Shown here: positions 1 to 7,927 of the stretch, one piece after another
Numbering within the stretch: position 1 is the first letter of the stretch
How the letters are laid out: every line of letters starts with the position of its first letter
Assembly: GCA_031277685.1 (NCBI GenBank)
Contig: JAITLV010000280.1
Span: forward strand, 62,001-126,000
Length of the DNA: 64,000 bases
From: Sphingobacterium sp.
Lineage (GTDB): Bacteria; Bacteroidota; Bacteroidia; Sphingobacteriales; Sphingobacteriaceae
Direction: 5' to 3'
Notes under the pieces: generated by a model
Told to the model about the DNA's origin: nothing
The model's database searches: none
The model's input: the letters and a program-made list of their open reading frames with translations, nothing else
Made by a program: the position numbers and the translations under genes

Positions 1-192
1 TTCTAAACTATCCGGAATCTTGACGTCAATTCTCATGTAGTTATAACAGAATGTTAAGATACACTGTCCTGTAAGTCTATTGTAAATTTCTTCCAGTTTG
101 ATATAGGCAAAGCCGTTTTGAAAGCAGTAATGCTCAAACATTAGTTCTCCGATTTTCCCAATCAATAATTCGTTCATTTGTAATTGACTCAT
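1..192 (-). CDS. Partial hypothetical protein, N-terminal 64 residues
   Basis: An open frame runs from an ATG at 192 to the window edge without a stop, giving the first 64 residues. A strong Shine-Dalgarno sequence (GGAGG) sits about 8 bases upstream of the ATG, unusual among these genes and good support for the start. The N-terminus (MSQLQMNELLIGKIGELMF) continues into a Tyr- and Cys-rich stretch. The pattern I-G-x-I-G-E-L followed by an aromatic helix recalls the start of PD-(D/E)XK nuclease-like domains, but too little is visible to claim that. It lies in the same AT-rich stretch as the next minus-strand gene. Family not recognised. Confidence 0.6.
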   Translation of the reverse strand, partial: MSQLQMNELLIGKIGELMFEHYCFQNGFAYIKLEEIYNRLTGQCILTFCYNYMRIDVKIPDSLE

Positions 193-244
193 CTTTTAAC
201 CTCCTAAATTCTTTCTTCGAGAGAGACTGTACAATAATATCTTC

Positions 245-844
245 CTAAGATTTTTTATCTTTCTTGTTTGCTATATCTTTCTTTTTTGCTTTCTCCAAAA
301 GTACAGGTGTTACTACCTCAATCATTTCATAAATAGCTTCCCTATGACTTTCTTTATTTTCATCAATCCATATTCTGAATGTTCTAGTATTTTTTGTTAG
401 TCCTGCTAATAAGCCCTTATTCCAGTCTATTGATTTTTCAAGATTAAGTGGGTGAGGGAGTTGAGAAAGGATATCCGAGTTGGTAAATTGGTGTCCTTTT
501 TTATATTCTTTAAGCGCGAAAATTACATTGCTAGCCTTGTTTTTAGTTCCATGAGAACCTACTTTGTTGCCTGTATTTGATTTATTTTCAAGCAGGGTCT
601 TGGTGGTGATGGGAAGGTCTTCAAAAGAGGGAAATGTCGTCTCTTCTTTTTTGAAAGTGCAATATTCTATACCATATACGGTTAGAGGATACGCTTCTGC
701 AATCTCCAATGTTATAATACGATCCTTTGATTCAACGCCTTTATATTTAATATTTTGAGCCTTTAATAATAAATCAACATCATCTTCAGAAAGCCCAAAC
801 TTAAGCCTGAAACTTTTGCACTTTTTCCTAAATTCTCTCTCCAT
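245..844 (-). CDS. Hypothetical protein, 199 aa
   Basis: I do not recognise this family. The protein is strongly basic at both ends, with a lysine-rich tail. The first 30 residues (FRKKCKSFRLKFGLSEDDV) could form a helical DNA-binding segment like XRE-type helices, which is inference only. There is no signal peptide or membrane segment. It is AT-rich, like the partial gene at 1-192, and lies upstream of it in the same direction with about 50 bp between them, so the two may be co-transcribed. The AT-richness compared with the genes from about 10 kb onward, and its place beside a long gene-free structured region, suggest accessory or transferred DNA. Confidence 0.65.
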   Translation of the reverse strand: MEREFRKKCKSFRLKFGLSEDDVDLLLKAQNIKYKGVESKDRIITLEIAEAYPLTVYGIEYCTFKKEETTFPSFEDLPITTKTLLENKSNTGNKVGSHGTKNKASNVIFALKEYKKGHQFTNSDILSQLPHPLNLEKSIDWNKGLLAGLTKNTRTFRIWIDENKESHREAIYEMIEVVTPVLLEKAKKKDIANKKDKKS

Positions 845-875
845 ATCTTTATTTCATTTAGAAAGTTTAAATATT

Positions 876-906
876 TTGTATTTCTAATTATTTGTTTTTA
901 TATTTG
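876..906 (+). promoter_or_regulatory. Bacteroidota-type promoter reading into the gene-free region
   Basis: TTG at 876-878, a spacer of exactly 20 bases, then TATATTTG at 899-906 match the Bacteroidota primary-sigma consensus (TTTG near -33, TAnnTTTG near -7). Transcription would start near 913 and run rightwards, although the next protein gene begins only at 1813. Confidence 0.6.
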
Positions 907-1142
907 TTATGGCAATAGCGATATAGAGTAGGGGGCTGAATCCCTACTATACGATGTTTTCTCGCCCACATTCCGCCAGAATAAACTCGCGAGTGAAACC
1001 TTGAGTTCGCCTATTAACTGGATTTCTATGTATATTCGCATAATTAAGTCCAGTAGGGCGTCCTCTTGATAAACTTGAGAGTACCTAGGTTTTTTATCTA
1101 GGCGGCCTGGCGGCCGAAAGTGGTCAAGCTAAAAGAGGTTCG

Positions 1143-1176
1143 CTTTACTGGCATTTTTTGCCATAAAGTTTTTTTT
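1143..1176 (+). terminator. Rho-independent terminator-like hairpin inside the structured region
   Basis: CTTTA-c-TGGCA pairs with TGCCA-TAAAG (1143-1168) and is followed directly by eight T residues (1169-1176). With the promoter at 876-906 this would release an RNA of about 265 nt. It could instead act as an attenuator for transcripts reaching 1813. Confidence 0.5.
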
Positions 1177-1254
1177 GCTTCGTGAGGTGGCATCGTTTTT
1201 AATAATTATAGATTATGATAAAACGAAATGCGAACACAGACCAAAGCCATCGTG

Positions 1255-1404
1255 CTTACCTCAAAGAGGTGAGTCATCGGTTTTTACGAAAAAATCTGAA
1301 AAAGAACGTCATACGTTCTCCAGAATGATTTATTACAATCATTAAAACCAAAGCAGGGGTAATAGCAGTAAAATGCTACTAATAAAATGTACCGATACGG
1401 TACA
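1255..1404 (+). repeat. Row of five short perfect or near-perfect hairpins
   Basis: Within 150 bases: CTTACCTC-AAA-GAGGTGAG (1255-1273, one G-T pair), AGAACGT-CAT-ACGTTCT (1303-1319), AATGATT-TATTAC-AATCATT (1324-1343), TAGCA-GTAAAA-TGCTA (1363-1378) and TGTACCG-ATA-CGGTACA (1388-1404). The stems differ in sequence, so these are not copies of one repeat. Three have 3-base loops. The spacing of 20-45 bases suggests a designed secondary structure. Confidence 0.6.
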
Positions 1405-1570
1405 AATTAGGAAGCCCCCGTCAAGGTTTCCCGATCTGTAATAAACCAATCCCTTGTTTGGTTAAATAAAGGTAAAAAATACTCTTGCGAGCGTAGATAA
1501 CTTAAAGATAAGATTTACTTTTTAAATCGTCAAATAATAATTGGAATTTTTGTATATAATATCTATACTA

Positions 1571-1652
1571 ATCAGGTCGGGTTTTTATTCTTTCCGATAG
1601 GAAGCGCCATAATATCCCCTGATAGATAACGTGTAACCAATTACTGGGCGCT
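1571..1652 (+). other. Interleaved inverted repeats that could form a pseudoknot
   Basis: ATCAGG (1571-1576) pairs with CCTGAT (1618-1623), and AGCGCC (1603-1608) pairs with GGCGCT (1647-1652). The pairs are interleaved, so they form either an H-type pseudoknot or two mutually exclusive stems, as in a switch. A small hairpin TTCC-GATA-GGAA (1592-1603) sits between them. Confidence 0.4.
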
Positions 1653-1812
1653 TTTCGGTTCGTTTAATTATTTAATGTTAGACCTGTAGAGCTTTTTATC
1701 AAGCGACTACAATGACACCCTATTGAATTGCGGTTTTTCGCAAAAAGGGGAGAGCTATGTCCAATTTAAAGTTTAGGACAGAAACTCGCGTCATAAGAGA
1801 TGAACCTCTAAA

Positions 1813-2187
1813 ATGAACCAAAAATATTCAAATGTGCTGTCTCTAGAACTAGCACTCTATGAAATCCATAATCCAGAATATGATCCAATTAAAAAGATTA
1901 CTGACTTTTGGGAAAAGTATAATCTGATTGATATCCAAAATACTTTACAATTACTGCTGAAAAACCATACTGACTCCAATTACATGGACGAACTGTATGT
2001 TCTCCGCCATAAAAAGGTTTTTTCGGCTGATTTGTACCGCCTGTTAATTGCTTATTTTATTGTTCACACAGATCATAGTAATATTAGTGATATCGATATT
2101 TTCGATGCTGAGAGTACGCAGGTCAGTCGGGAGGAACTTGTCATAAGTAAAAGGATACATAATTTTTTTAGCCTAATCAAGGATTAA
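1813..2187 (+). CDS. Hypothetical protein, 124 aa, first gene before SusC
   Basis: A soluble-looking acidic protein without signal peptide or membrane segment; family not recognised. It contains several predicted helices and a charged C-terminus. It ends 17 bases before the SusC gene at 2205 and runs in the same direction, so it is probably the first gene of that operon. It follows directly on the long structured region, which would be its 5' leader if transcription starts at the promoter near 900. The position before a SusC/SusD pair would suit a regulatory or accessory role, but nothing in the sequence shows one. Confidence 0.65.
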   Translation: MNQKYSNVLSLELALYEIHNPEYDPIKKITDFWEKYNLIDIQNTLQLLLKNHTDSNYMDELYVLRHKKVFSADLYRLLIAYFIVHTDHSNISDIDIFDAESTQVSREELVISKRIHNFFSLIKD

Positions 2188-2204
2188 CCTTTAAGGATAA
2201 GCAG

Positions 2205-5200
2205 ATGACAAAACGTTCAAAATCGTTAGCTGCCTTATTGGATAAGGTGGTTAATATTCCGATTATACAAATTATACTATTTATACTGATATTCCTTCTA
2301 GGTTCTATGTTTAGTTTATCAGCTCAGACGCTCCGCAGGGACAGCGGGGTGGATGGGCTGTTTGTGTCCGGCACAGTCTTATCGGCGCTGGATGGCAAGC
2401 CGATACAGGGCGTATCCATTCAGTCCAGCGTTGCAAAAGGTAAAGCTTCCTCACATGAAGATGGTTCTTTTAAGCTACAGGTGCAAGGACCTAAGGGACA
2501 GCTTAAGTTTTCGCATATGGGCTACAGGCTTTTAGAAGTTGATTTCTCTGTCGGAGTATCGTTAACTGTAAAATTGATACCGTTAGAGAATCAATTGGAT
2601 GAGGTAGAAGTTTTTAATACGGGCTATCAACGGATTTCAAAAGAACGTGCCGTAGGTAGTGTGGACATTCTCGATCAGAAGCTGATCGGTAGATCAGTAT
2701 CGTCCAATATATTGTCCCGAATAGATGGTCTTACTACTGGCCTACAACTTCCTAAGATCAATAGCAACGAGGGCGGCAACCAGCCACAATTTACCATCCG
2801 GGGTAAGAGTACCTTATTTGCGAATGCTGAGCCTTTAATTGTTATAGATGGCTTTCCTTATGATGGTGACCTCAATTCGATCAATCCGGCGGATATTGCC
2901 TCAATCTCGATTTTAAAGGATGCTGCGGCGGCATCAATATGGGGTGCCCGCTCGGGGAATGGAGTGGTTGTGATCTCTACCAAACAGGGAAATAAAGACC
3001 GCCTCTCGCTATCAGCCGAAATGATACAGACTGTGTCGGGCAAACCTGATCTCTATTATAATAAATCAATCTCAAGCAGCGATTTTATAGATGTCGAAAA
3101 ATTCCTCTATGAAAAAGGTACTTACAATTCAAGACTGAAAACTGGCTACCAGTCTGTATCGCCTGTAGTAGAGATACTGGACAAGATCAGCAGAGGGCAA
3201 TTGTCAGATGTGGAAGGAAATAAATTGATAGATGCTTACCGCTCAAAGGATAATCGGGTACAGCGCTTGAAATATCTCTACCAGATGCCGCTGGAGCAGC
3301 AGTACAATGTGGCAATTTCGAGGCCTTTTAAAGATGGAAGCTTCTATATTTCGGGAGGTCTCAACCGACTGGATCCGTCTGAGCGATCTTCTAACAATGA
3401 GCGCAAGACTTTATTGATGAAGTACGATCAGCGCTTTCTGAATGATCGGATCAGCTTTTCCTTTCAGACAAATCTGACCGACAACCGTGCGAAGAAGGCG
3501 CAGAATAGTTTGCCCATGTATCCCTATGAGGAACTGTTGTCGGATACTGGTGAACCTACTGCCTTGACTGGCAGCATGCGCAATAGTTACGTGGATACAG
3601 TCGGTAATGGAAATTTGCTCGACTGGCATTATAATCCGTGGACTGATCTGGGCAAGGGGATGACAACCAATTCCTTATTTAATCTGCGAATGAACGGTGG
3701 GCTGGATGCCAAGATCTTTCCATTCCTCACAGCCAGTGTAAAATACCAATATAGCAAGTCTATGGGGGATGACCTGATGCGTTATGCAGCGGATTCCTAT
3801 TATGTGCGCAATATGGTCAATACATTTACGAAATATGACGGGCCTACAGGCAAATACATTCGGCAGATCCCCGAAGGTGAGATGCGCACCTTCAACCACT
3901 TACGTGGACATTCATATTTGTGGCGGGGACAGCTGTCGCTGGATAAAAACATCAATCAGCTACATCATATCACGGCTTTAATGGCCATGGAACTTTCGGA
4001 TGCTCGAACTGAGACGGACAAAAAGGATTTGATAGGATATGATCCATCAACAGGAACAGCTGTGACGGTTGATCACATCAATGCACTACCGCGATATTAT
4101 GGTGGAACGCAGCTGATCAAAGATGGGAATTACCAGAGTTGGCATGTAGACCGTTATCGCTCTTATCTGCTGAATGTTGCCTATAGCTATAAAAATACCT
4201 ATGACCTGTATGGTAGTGTCCGTCGTGACGAATCCAATCTTTTTGGTGTGGCGACAAATCAAAAAGGTGTGCCACTTTGGTCAGCAGGTGCCGCGTATAA
4301 TGCGAAGCGGGGGCTGTTCAATACCGTTAAATGGTTGTCTGAACTACGCTTGCGCTCTTCATATGGGGTACAGGGGAATGTCGATAAAACAATGTCGGCA
4401 TGGCTGACAGCAAGGTATGAAAATTTTAAAAATAGCTACCAAAACATATTTGCGACCATTGTCAACCCACCTAATCCATCGCTACGCTGGGAGAAGACAA
4501 AGGTCACTAATATCGGATTTGATCTCGGAATCTTGGATCAGCGTGTTGTCATGCATATTGACCGTTATTGGAAAAATGGAAATGACCTGATCGGTAATGG
4601 GGAGATTGCTCCGCAGACTGGATTGATACAGTTTAGAGGAAATGTAGCAGATACCCGAATCGAGGGATTCGATCTGTCAGTGACAAGCAAAAATCTGGTG
4701 GGTAGATTTCAGTGGCAGTCGGTGTTCAATTTCTCCAAGGCGAAAGATAAGGTGGTTCGTTATTTAATCGAGCAGGCGAACAATTTTAGCTATATGGCTA
4801 CCAATTACCTCAATCCCTACGAGGGTTTTCCACAGACAGCGCTTTTCAGCTTTCCTTATGCTGGACTGGATAAGGAGGGAAATCCAATCGGGTATTTGGA
4901 TGGAGTGGAGAGCAAGGACTATAGCGCCATACTCAATAGCAAGGACATGTGGAATATGCGATATCATGGCCCTCGTGTACCGCCTTACTTTGGCTCCTTC
5001 AGAAATGACTTTAGCTATGGTCGGTTTTATGCCAGTTTTAATACGATGTTTCAGTTTGGTGGTTACTTTAGGCGGTTATCACTGAGCAATACAGCGCTTT
5101 ATAGTTCGGCCACAACCGGGGCTGCGATCTATGACTACGACAAGCGTTGGCAACAGGCAGGCGATGAAGCATGGACAAATGTGCCTAGTTTAAGCTATCC

Positions 5201-5462
5201 AGCGAATTCTGCCCGCAATAACCTTTATGCTTACAGCGATGTACTGGTGGAGAAGTCTGACATGATCCGATTGCAGGATATTCAGATCGGAGCGCGTATA
5301 ATGGACCGCTCCAAATGGATAAAGTCACTGGATATGACTTTTGTGGTGGACAATGTTGGTATCCTTTGGAGGGCGAATAAATATGATCTGGATCCAAATG
5401 TCTTTCAATCGAGTTTCCCTGTACCCCGGCAGTTCAGTCTCCGGCTGAAAACTACTTTTTAA
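2205..5462 (+). CDS. SusC/RagA-family TonB-linked outer membrane receptor
   Basis: This 1085-aa protein should form an outer-membrane beta-barrel that takes up a ligand with its SusD partner, powered by TonB. A hydrophobic segment at about residues 20-40 ending in LSAQ serves as an unusually long signal sequence (charged N-terminus of about 17 residues). A carboxypeptidase-regulatory-like domain follows at about 52-125 (SGTVLSALDGKPIQGVSI), then a TonB-box region (DEVEVFNTGYQ) and a plug domain with the SusC signature DAAAASIWGARSGNGVVVIST. The C-terminus ends in an aromatic residue (LRLKTTF), as expected for a barrel. The SusD gene follows after 20 bases, then a thioredoxin-like gene. No sigma/anti-sigma pair lies next to this system. 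The substrate cannot be told from sequence. Confidence 0.93.
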   Translation: MTKRSKSLAALLDKVVNIPIIQIILFILIFLLGSMFSLSAQTLRRDSGVDGLFVSGTVLSALDGKPIQGVSIQSSVAKGKASSHEDGSFKLQVQGPKGQLKFSHMGYRLLEVDFSVGVSLTVKLIPLENQLDEVEVFNTGYQRISKERAVGSVDILDQKLIGRSVSSNILSRIDGLTTGLQLPKINSNEGGNQPQFTIRGKSTLFANAEPLIVIDGFPYDGDLNSINPADIASISILKDAAAASIWGARSGNGVVVISTKQGNKDRLSLSAEMIQTVSGKPDLYYNKSISSSDFIDVEKFLYEKGTYNSRLKTGYQSVSPVVEILDKISRGQLSDVEGNKLIDAYRSKDNRVQRLKYLYQMPLEQQYNVAISRPFKDGSFYISGGLNRLDPSERSSNNERKTLLMKYDQRFLNDRISFSFQTNLTDNRAKKAQNSLPMYPYEELLSDTGEPTALTGSMRNSYVDTVGNGNLLDWHYNPWTDLGKGMTTNSLFNLRMNGGLDAKIFPFLTASVKYQYSKSMGDDLMRYAADSYYVRNMVNTFTKYDGPTGKYIRQIPEGEMRTFNHLRGHSYLWRGQLSLDKNINQLHHITALMAMELSDARTETDKKDLIGYDPSTGTAVTVDHINALPRYYGGTQLIKDGNYQSWHVDRYRSYLLNVAYSYKNTYDLYGSVRRDESNLFGVATNQKGVPLWSAGAAYNAKRGLFNTVKWLSELRLRSSYGVQGNVDKTMSAWLTARYENFKNSYQNIFATIVNPPNPSLRWEKTKVTNIGFDLGILDQRVVMHIDRYWKNGNDLIGNGEIAPQTGLIQFRGNVADTRIEGFDLSVTSKNLVGRFQWQSVFNFSKAKDKVVRYLIEQANNFSYMATNYLNPYEGFPQTALFSFPYAGLDKEGNPIGYLDGVESKDYSAILNSKDMWNMRYHGPRVPPYFGSFRNDFSYGRFYASFNTMFQFGGYFRRLSLSNTALYSSATTGAAIYDYDKRWQQAGDEAWTNVPSLSYPANSARNNLYAYSDVLVEKSDMIRLQDIQIGARIMDRSKWIKSLDMTFVVDNVGILWRANKYDLDPNVFQSSFPVPRQFSLRLKTTF

Positions 5463-5482
5463 AATCTTAAAATCTGATTAGT

Positions 5483-6880
5483 ATGAAATTACAGATACTA
5501 TTATACCTCGGACTTATACTGCTCTGTTATGGTTGTGCAAAGTCTTTTTTGGAGGAAAAACCTGATGCTGATATTGTAAATCCAAAGACTTTAGCAGACT
5601 GTAGAAGCCTGTTGGAGAATGATGGCAGGCTAGGGATAGGGCTTAATTTTTCCTTTCCTTCTTTGGGGCAGCTAGCTTCGGATGAATATTATTATGATCA
5701 AGCGACTTGGCAGTCCACTGTATTTGTGCAGGAACGCAATGCTTATATCTGGGCGGATGATATCTACGAGGGGAATCCGCAGATTGCAGAGTGGAACAAT
5801 TGTTATTACGCCATTTATATCTGCAATGTGGTATTGGATGTATTGAAAGGCATCGATTTAACGGTTGCCAATAAAGCCGAATATAACGATATCAAAGGAA
5901 CGGCATTGTTTTTTCGTGCGATATGGAATTTTGCACTGGCAGAGACCTTCTGTTTGCCTTATGATAAGCGGACTGCCACCAATGAATTGGGTATTCCATT
6001 GCGATATTCGCCTAACATCGATCAACTGCTGCAAAGGGCTTCGCTCGAGGAGACTTACGCAGCTATTTTGGATGATTTACAGCAATCACTCGGATTATTA
6101 CAGTCCAATACGCCTTCCAGCTTTAGGAACCGCCCCAACCTCGCGGCCGCCAATGGGATGCTGGCTCGTATTTATCTGGTGATGGCTAATTATGAACAGG
6201 CGCTAAAGTTTGCTGATGCATCTGATAAGGCTTATCGTGTGCTATTGGATTACAATCAATTATCACGGGAGGAGGATGCTGTATTTGATAGAAATAATGT
6301 GGAGGTATTATTTATGTCTACACAGCGGGGCTATCCTTCAACTGCCACTGGTCGGTTAGCTCCAAATACTTTTGTTGATTCTGCGCTGATCGAATTATAT
6401 CACCCGAAAGATCTTCGACTTCAAGCATTTTTTACTTTCAATAAGGCTCGGAAAGCGAATCGAAAAAGTTTATATGCGAGTGGTTTGAGTACTTCCAATT
6501 GTTTCAATGGTTTGGCAACAGACGAGGTGCTATTGATTTTGGCAGAATGCCATGCAAGAAGAGGAAATCTCGATGAAGCTAAACAGCTGCTTGAAAACCT
6601 CTTTCGTAACCGTTTCCCTAAAACGGATATTCCGGTCGTTAGCTTCAGAAATACAGATGATGCTGTTCAGCAGGTATTGGATGAGCGGCGCAAGGAACTC
6701 TTATTCCGAGGAATGCGCTGGTCGGATGTCCGTCGCCTGAATGTCGAGGGACGGAATATTCCTTTTAAAAGAAAGTTGGGCGATAAGGAGTATGTTCTTG
6801 AGCCAAACAGCTTGAAATACGCCTTTTTATTACCGCTACAGGAAATACAATTCAGTTCATTAACACAAAACAAACGATAA
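5483..6880 (+). CDS. SusD/RagB-family surface lipoprotein
   Basis: A 465-aa nutrient-binding lipoprotein that should cap the SusC barrel encoded just upstream. The signal peptide ends in a lipobox (LLCYGC, Cys about 18), and the mature protein begins SFLEEKPD, typical of SusD N-termini. TPR-like helices (FFRAIWNFALAE, NGMLARIYLVMANYEQA) and the conserved C-terminal region with DERRKELLFRGMRWSDVRRL are present. The C-terminus (FLLPLQEIQFSS) replaces the usual LPIPQxEI...NPGY ending and lacks the NPGY part, so it is slightly divergent. The next gene starts 2 bases after its stop, implying one transcript. Confidence 0.93.
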   Translation: MKLQILLYLGLILLCYGCAKSFLEEKPDADIVNPKTLADCRSLLENDGRLGIGLNFSFPSLGQLASDEYYYDQATWQSTVFVQERNAYIWADDIYEGNPQIAEWNNCYYAIYICNVVLDVLKGIDLTVANKAEYNDIKGTALFFRAIWNFALAETFCLPYDKRTATNELGIPLRYSPNIDQLLQRASLEETYAAILDDLQQSLGLLQSNTPSSFRNRPNLAAANGMLARIYLVMANYEQALKFADASDKAYRVLLDYNQLSREEDAVFDRNNVEVLFMSTQRGYPSTATGRLAPNTFVDSALIELYHPKDLRLQAFFTFNKARKANRKSLYASGLSTSNCFNGLATDEVLLILAECHARRGNLDEAKQLLENLFRNRFPKTDIPVVSFRNTDDAVQQVLDERRKELLFRGMRWSDVRRLNVEGRNIPFKRKLGDKEYVLEPNSLKYAFLLPLQEIQFSSLTQNKR

Positions 6881-6881
6881 T

Positions 6882-7505
6882 ATGAAAACAATGAAATTTA
6901 AATTAAAGCTGAGCATATTGATCTGCTTAGGAATTTTCGCAATACAGCATGTATATGCAATGCGTGGAGCTGTTGTAAAGTTGGATAGCAGTCAGATGGC
7001 ATATCCTTTTGAGCTTAAGGATAAAGATGGTAAACTGGTGCGGATGGAAGATTTTAGAGGAAAAGTGGTCGTGCTGGATTTTTGGTTCAAGGGCTGTGTC
7101 CCATGTATGTTATTAGGTGAGCCCTTAGGTCAGATTAGAAAGTATTATCAGTCAAATCCAGATGTTGTCTTTATTGATATCAATTTGGATGATAATGTGG
7201 ATGTTTGGTTAAATAGCTTGAAAAATGGCGGAATGGTGAAAAAAAAGCGACGTCACTATACGGATTCATTATCTATTTCGGTATCAACAGCACCGGCAGG
7301 ATTTGATCATGAAATAACAAAATATTACAAGTTCAATGGTGCCCCTACATTGATCATTATTGATAAAAAGGGGGAGATCTTAGAAAGAAATCCCCCTCGT
7401 CCATTGTCTGAAAAGAATGGAATAGAATCAGTTGGATCTTTAAAATTTAAGATGCTTATCAACGAATATCTATTGTCCTCTTCAAAGAAATCTAGGGCGC
7501 AGTAG
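6882..7505 (+). CDS. TlpA-like thioredoxin-fold protein
   Basis: A 207-aa exported redoxin of the TlpA/AhpC-TSA type. A hydrophobic signal segment covers about residues 8-26. The thioredoxin fold starts with YPFELKDKDGKLVRMEDFRG and carries the active-site motif C-V-P-C at about residues 72-75 inside FWFKGCVPC; the later part has the cis-proline region (NGAPTLIIIDKKGEI). Such proteins reduce or exchange disulfides in the periplasm. The start may be the ATG at 6882 or the one at 6891. It is translationally close to SusD (2-base gap), and its 3' end overlaps the convergent gene at 7492 by 14 bases. Its partner could be that small cysteine protein (inference). Confidence 0.85.
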   Translation: MKTMKFKLKLSILICLGIFAIQHVYAMRGAVVKLDSSQMAYPFELKDKDGKLVRMEDFRGKVVVLDFWFKGCVPCMLLGEPLGQIRKYYQSNPDVVFIDINLDDNVDVWLNSLKNGGMVKKKRRHYTDSLSISVSTAPAGFDHEITKYYKFNGAPTLIIIDKKGEILERNPPRPLSEKNGIESVGSLKFKMLINEYLLSSSKKSRAQ

Positions 7506-7779
7506 CAAAATCACCCGTAAATTCACCTTGATCGTAAGGTTGTGTCGAAGGATTTTGACTTGCTGGAATTGTCAATTCATCACTCTCGATTTCCCAAAGA
7601 CAGGTTTCGGGAGTGATATGTTCACATTCACCACTTTCTGGATCTACCATACGGTATTCTCCATTGACTAATTTGTAAAGGTTTGTGTCAGCTTTTTTAA
7701 AGCTGTTCAAACCTACAAAAGATACAAGTGCAACGGCCACAGCTACTGCGGCTTTTGCGTTAAATTTAATTTGTCTCAT
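7492..7779 (-). CDS. Small exported two-cysteine protein, DUF6520-like
   Basis: This 95-aa protein starts with a signal-peptide-like segment (KAAVAVAVALVSFVGLNSF). A short mature part carries two cysteines in the pattern GECEHITPETCLWE, then a Pro/Asp-rich tail. Length, composition and cysteine pattern resemble the DUF6520 family of Bacteroidota, recognised from memory. Function unknown. Its stop codon end overlaps the 3' end of the convergent thioredoxin gene. A MauE-like membrane gene lies upstream on the same strand with 148 bases between them, holding three hairpins. A MauE/DoxX-like protein, a thioredoxin and a small Cys protein together suggest a secreted disulfide substrate with its redox helpers (inference). 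Confidence 0.75.
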   Translation of the reverse strand: MRQIKFNAKAAVAVAVALVSFVGLNSFKKADTNLYKLVNGEYRMVDPESGECEHITPETCLWEIESDELTIPASQNPSTQPYDQGEFTGDFATAP

Positions 7780-7823
7780 GACATAGTCTATGAAATTTGG
7801 ATAAGTTGGCTCTATTTAATATC

Positions 7824-7890
7824 TCTCCAAAGGAGATCCGAGGGAAGCCCCTCCTCGTAATGTCTTTTGGCGACAAACCTTTCCGCCAAA
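7824..7890 (-). other. Three consecutive hairpins between MauE-like and DUF6520-like genes
   Basis: Three stems follow each other: TCTCC-AAA-GGAGA (7824-7836), CGAGG/CCTCG (7839-7857) and TTTGGCG/CGCCAAA (7866-7890). They fill most of the 148-base spacer upstream of the small exported protein. They may protect a processed mRNA or control readthrough. No T-run marks a plain terminator. Confidence 0.4.
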
Positions 7891-7927
7891 CCAGCCTAGG
7901 ATTCAGCTTCTATTGTGGCAATACATG

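Larger units (their letters stand above)
907..1812 (+). ncRNA. Candidate large structured RNA or long structured leader
   Basis: No plausible protein gene lies in these 900 bases, yet they are densely self-complementary in the + direction. Visible stems: 927-933 with 942-948; a nested stem 1008-1012/1055-1060 enclosing 1017-1022/1049-1054 and 1027-1030/1039-1042; 1084-1088/1098-1102; 1138-1143/1230-1235; 1194-1206/1212-1225; a row of short hairpins at 1255-1404; 1444-1449/1458-1463; interleaved pairs at 1571-1652; 1685-1689/1707-1711; 1728-1732/1739-1743. A consensus promoter lies just upstream at 876-906. I could not match it to RNase P, tmRNA, SRP RNA, 6S RNA or group I/II introns. It could be one RNA, a short RNA ending at the terminator-like hairpin near 1170 plus a second element, or a leader of the gene at 1813. 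The bounds are approximate. Confidence 0.4.

Noticed and set aside
1101..1115. GGCGGCC-T-GGCGGCC as a recombination or attachment site
   Set aside because: It is a short GC-rich direct repeat with no integrase gene or duplicated tRNA end nearby.
907..1812. Group I or group II intron, RNase P RNA, tmRNA, SRP RNA or integron attC array
   Set aside because: None of the conserved cores I know (domain V, P7, GAGGAAAGTCC, attC R sites) is visible; hairpins differ from each other and no reverse transcriptase or integrase is present.
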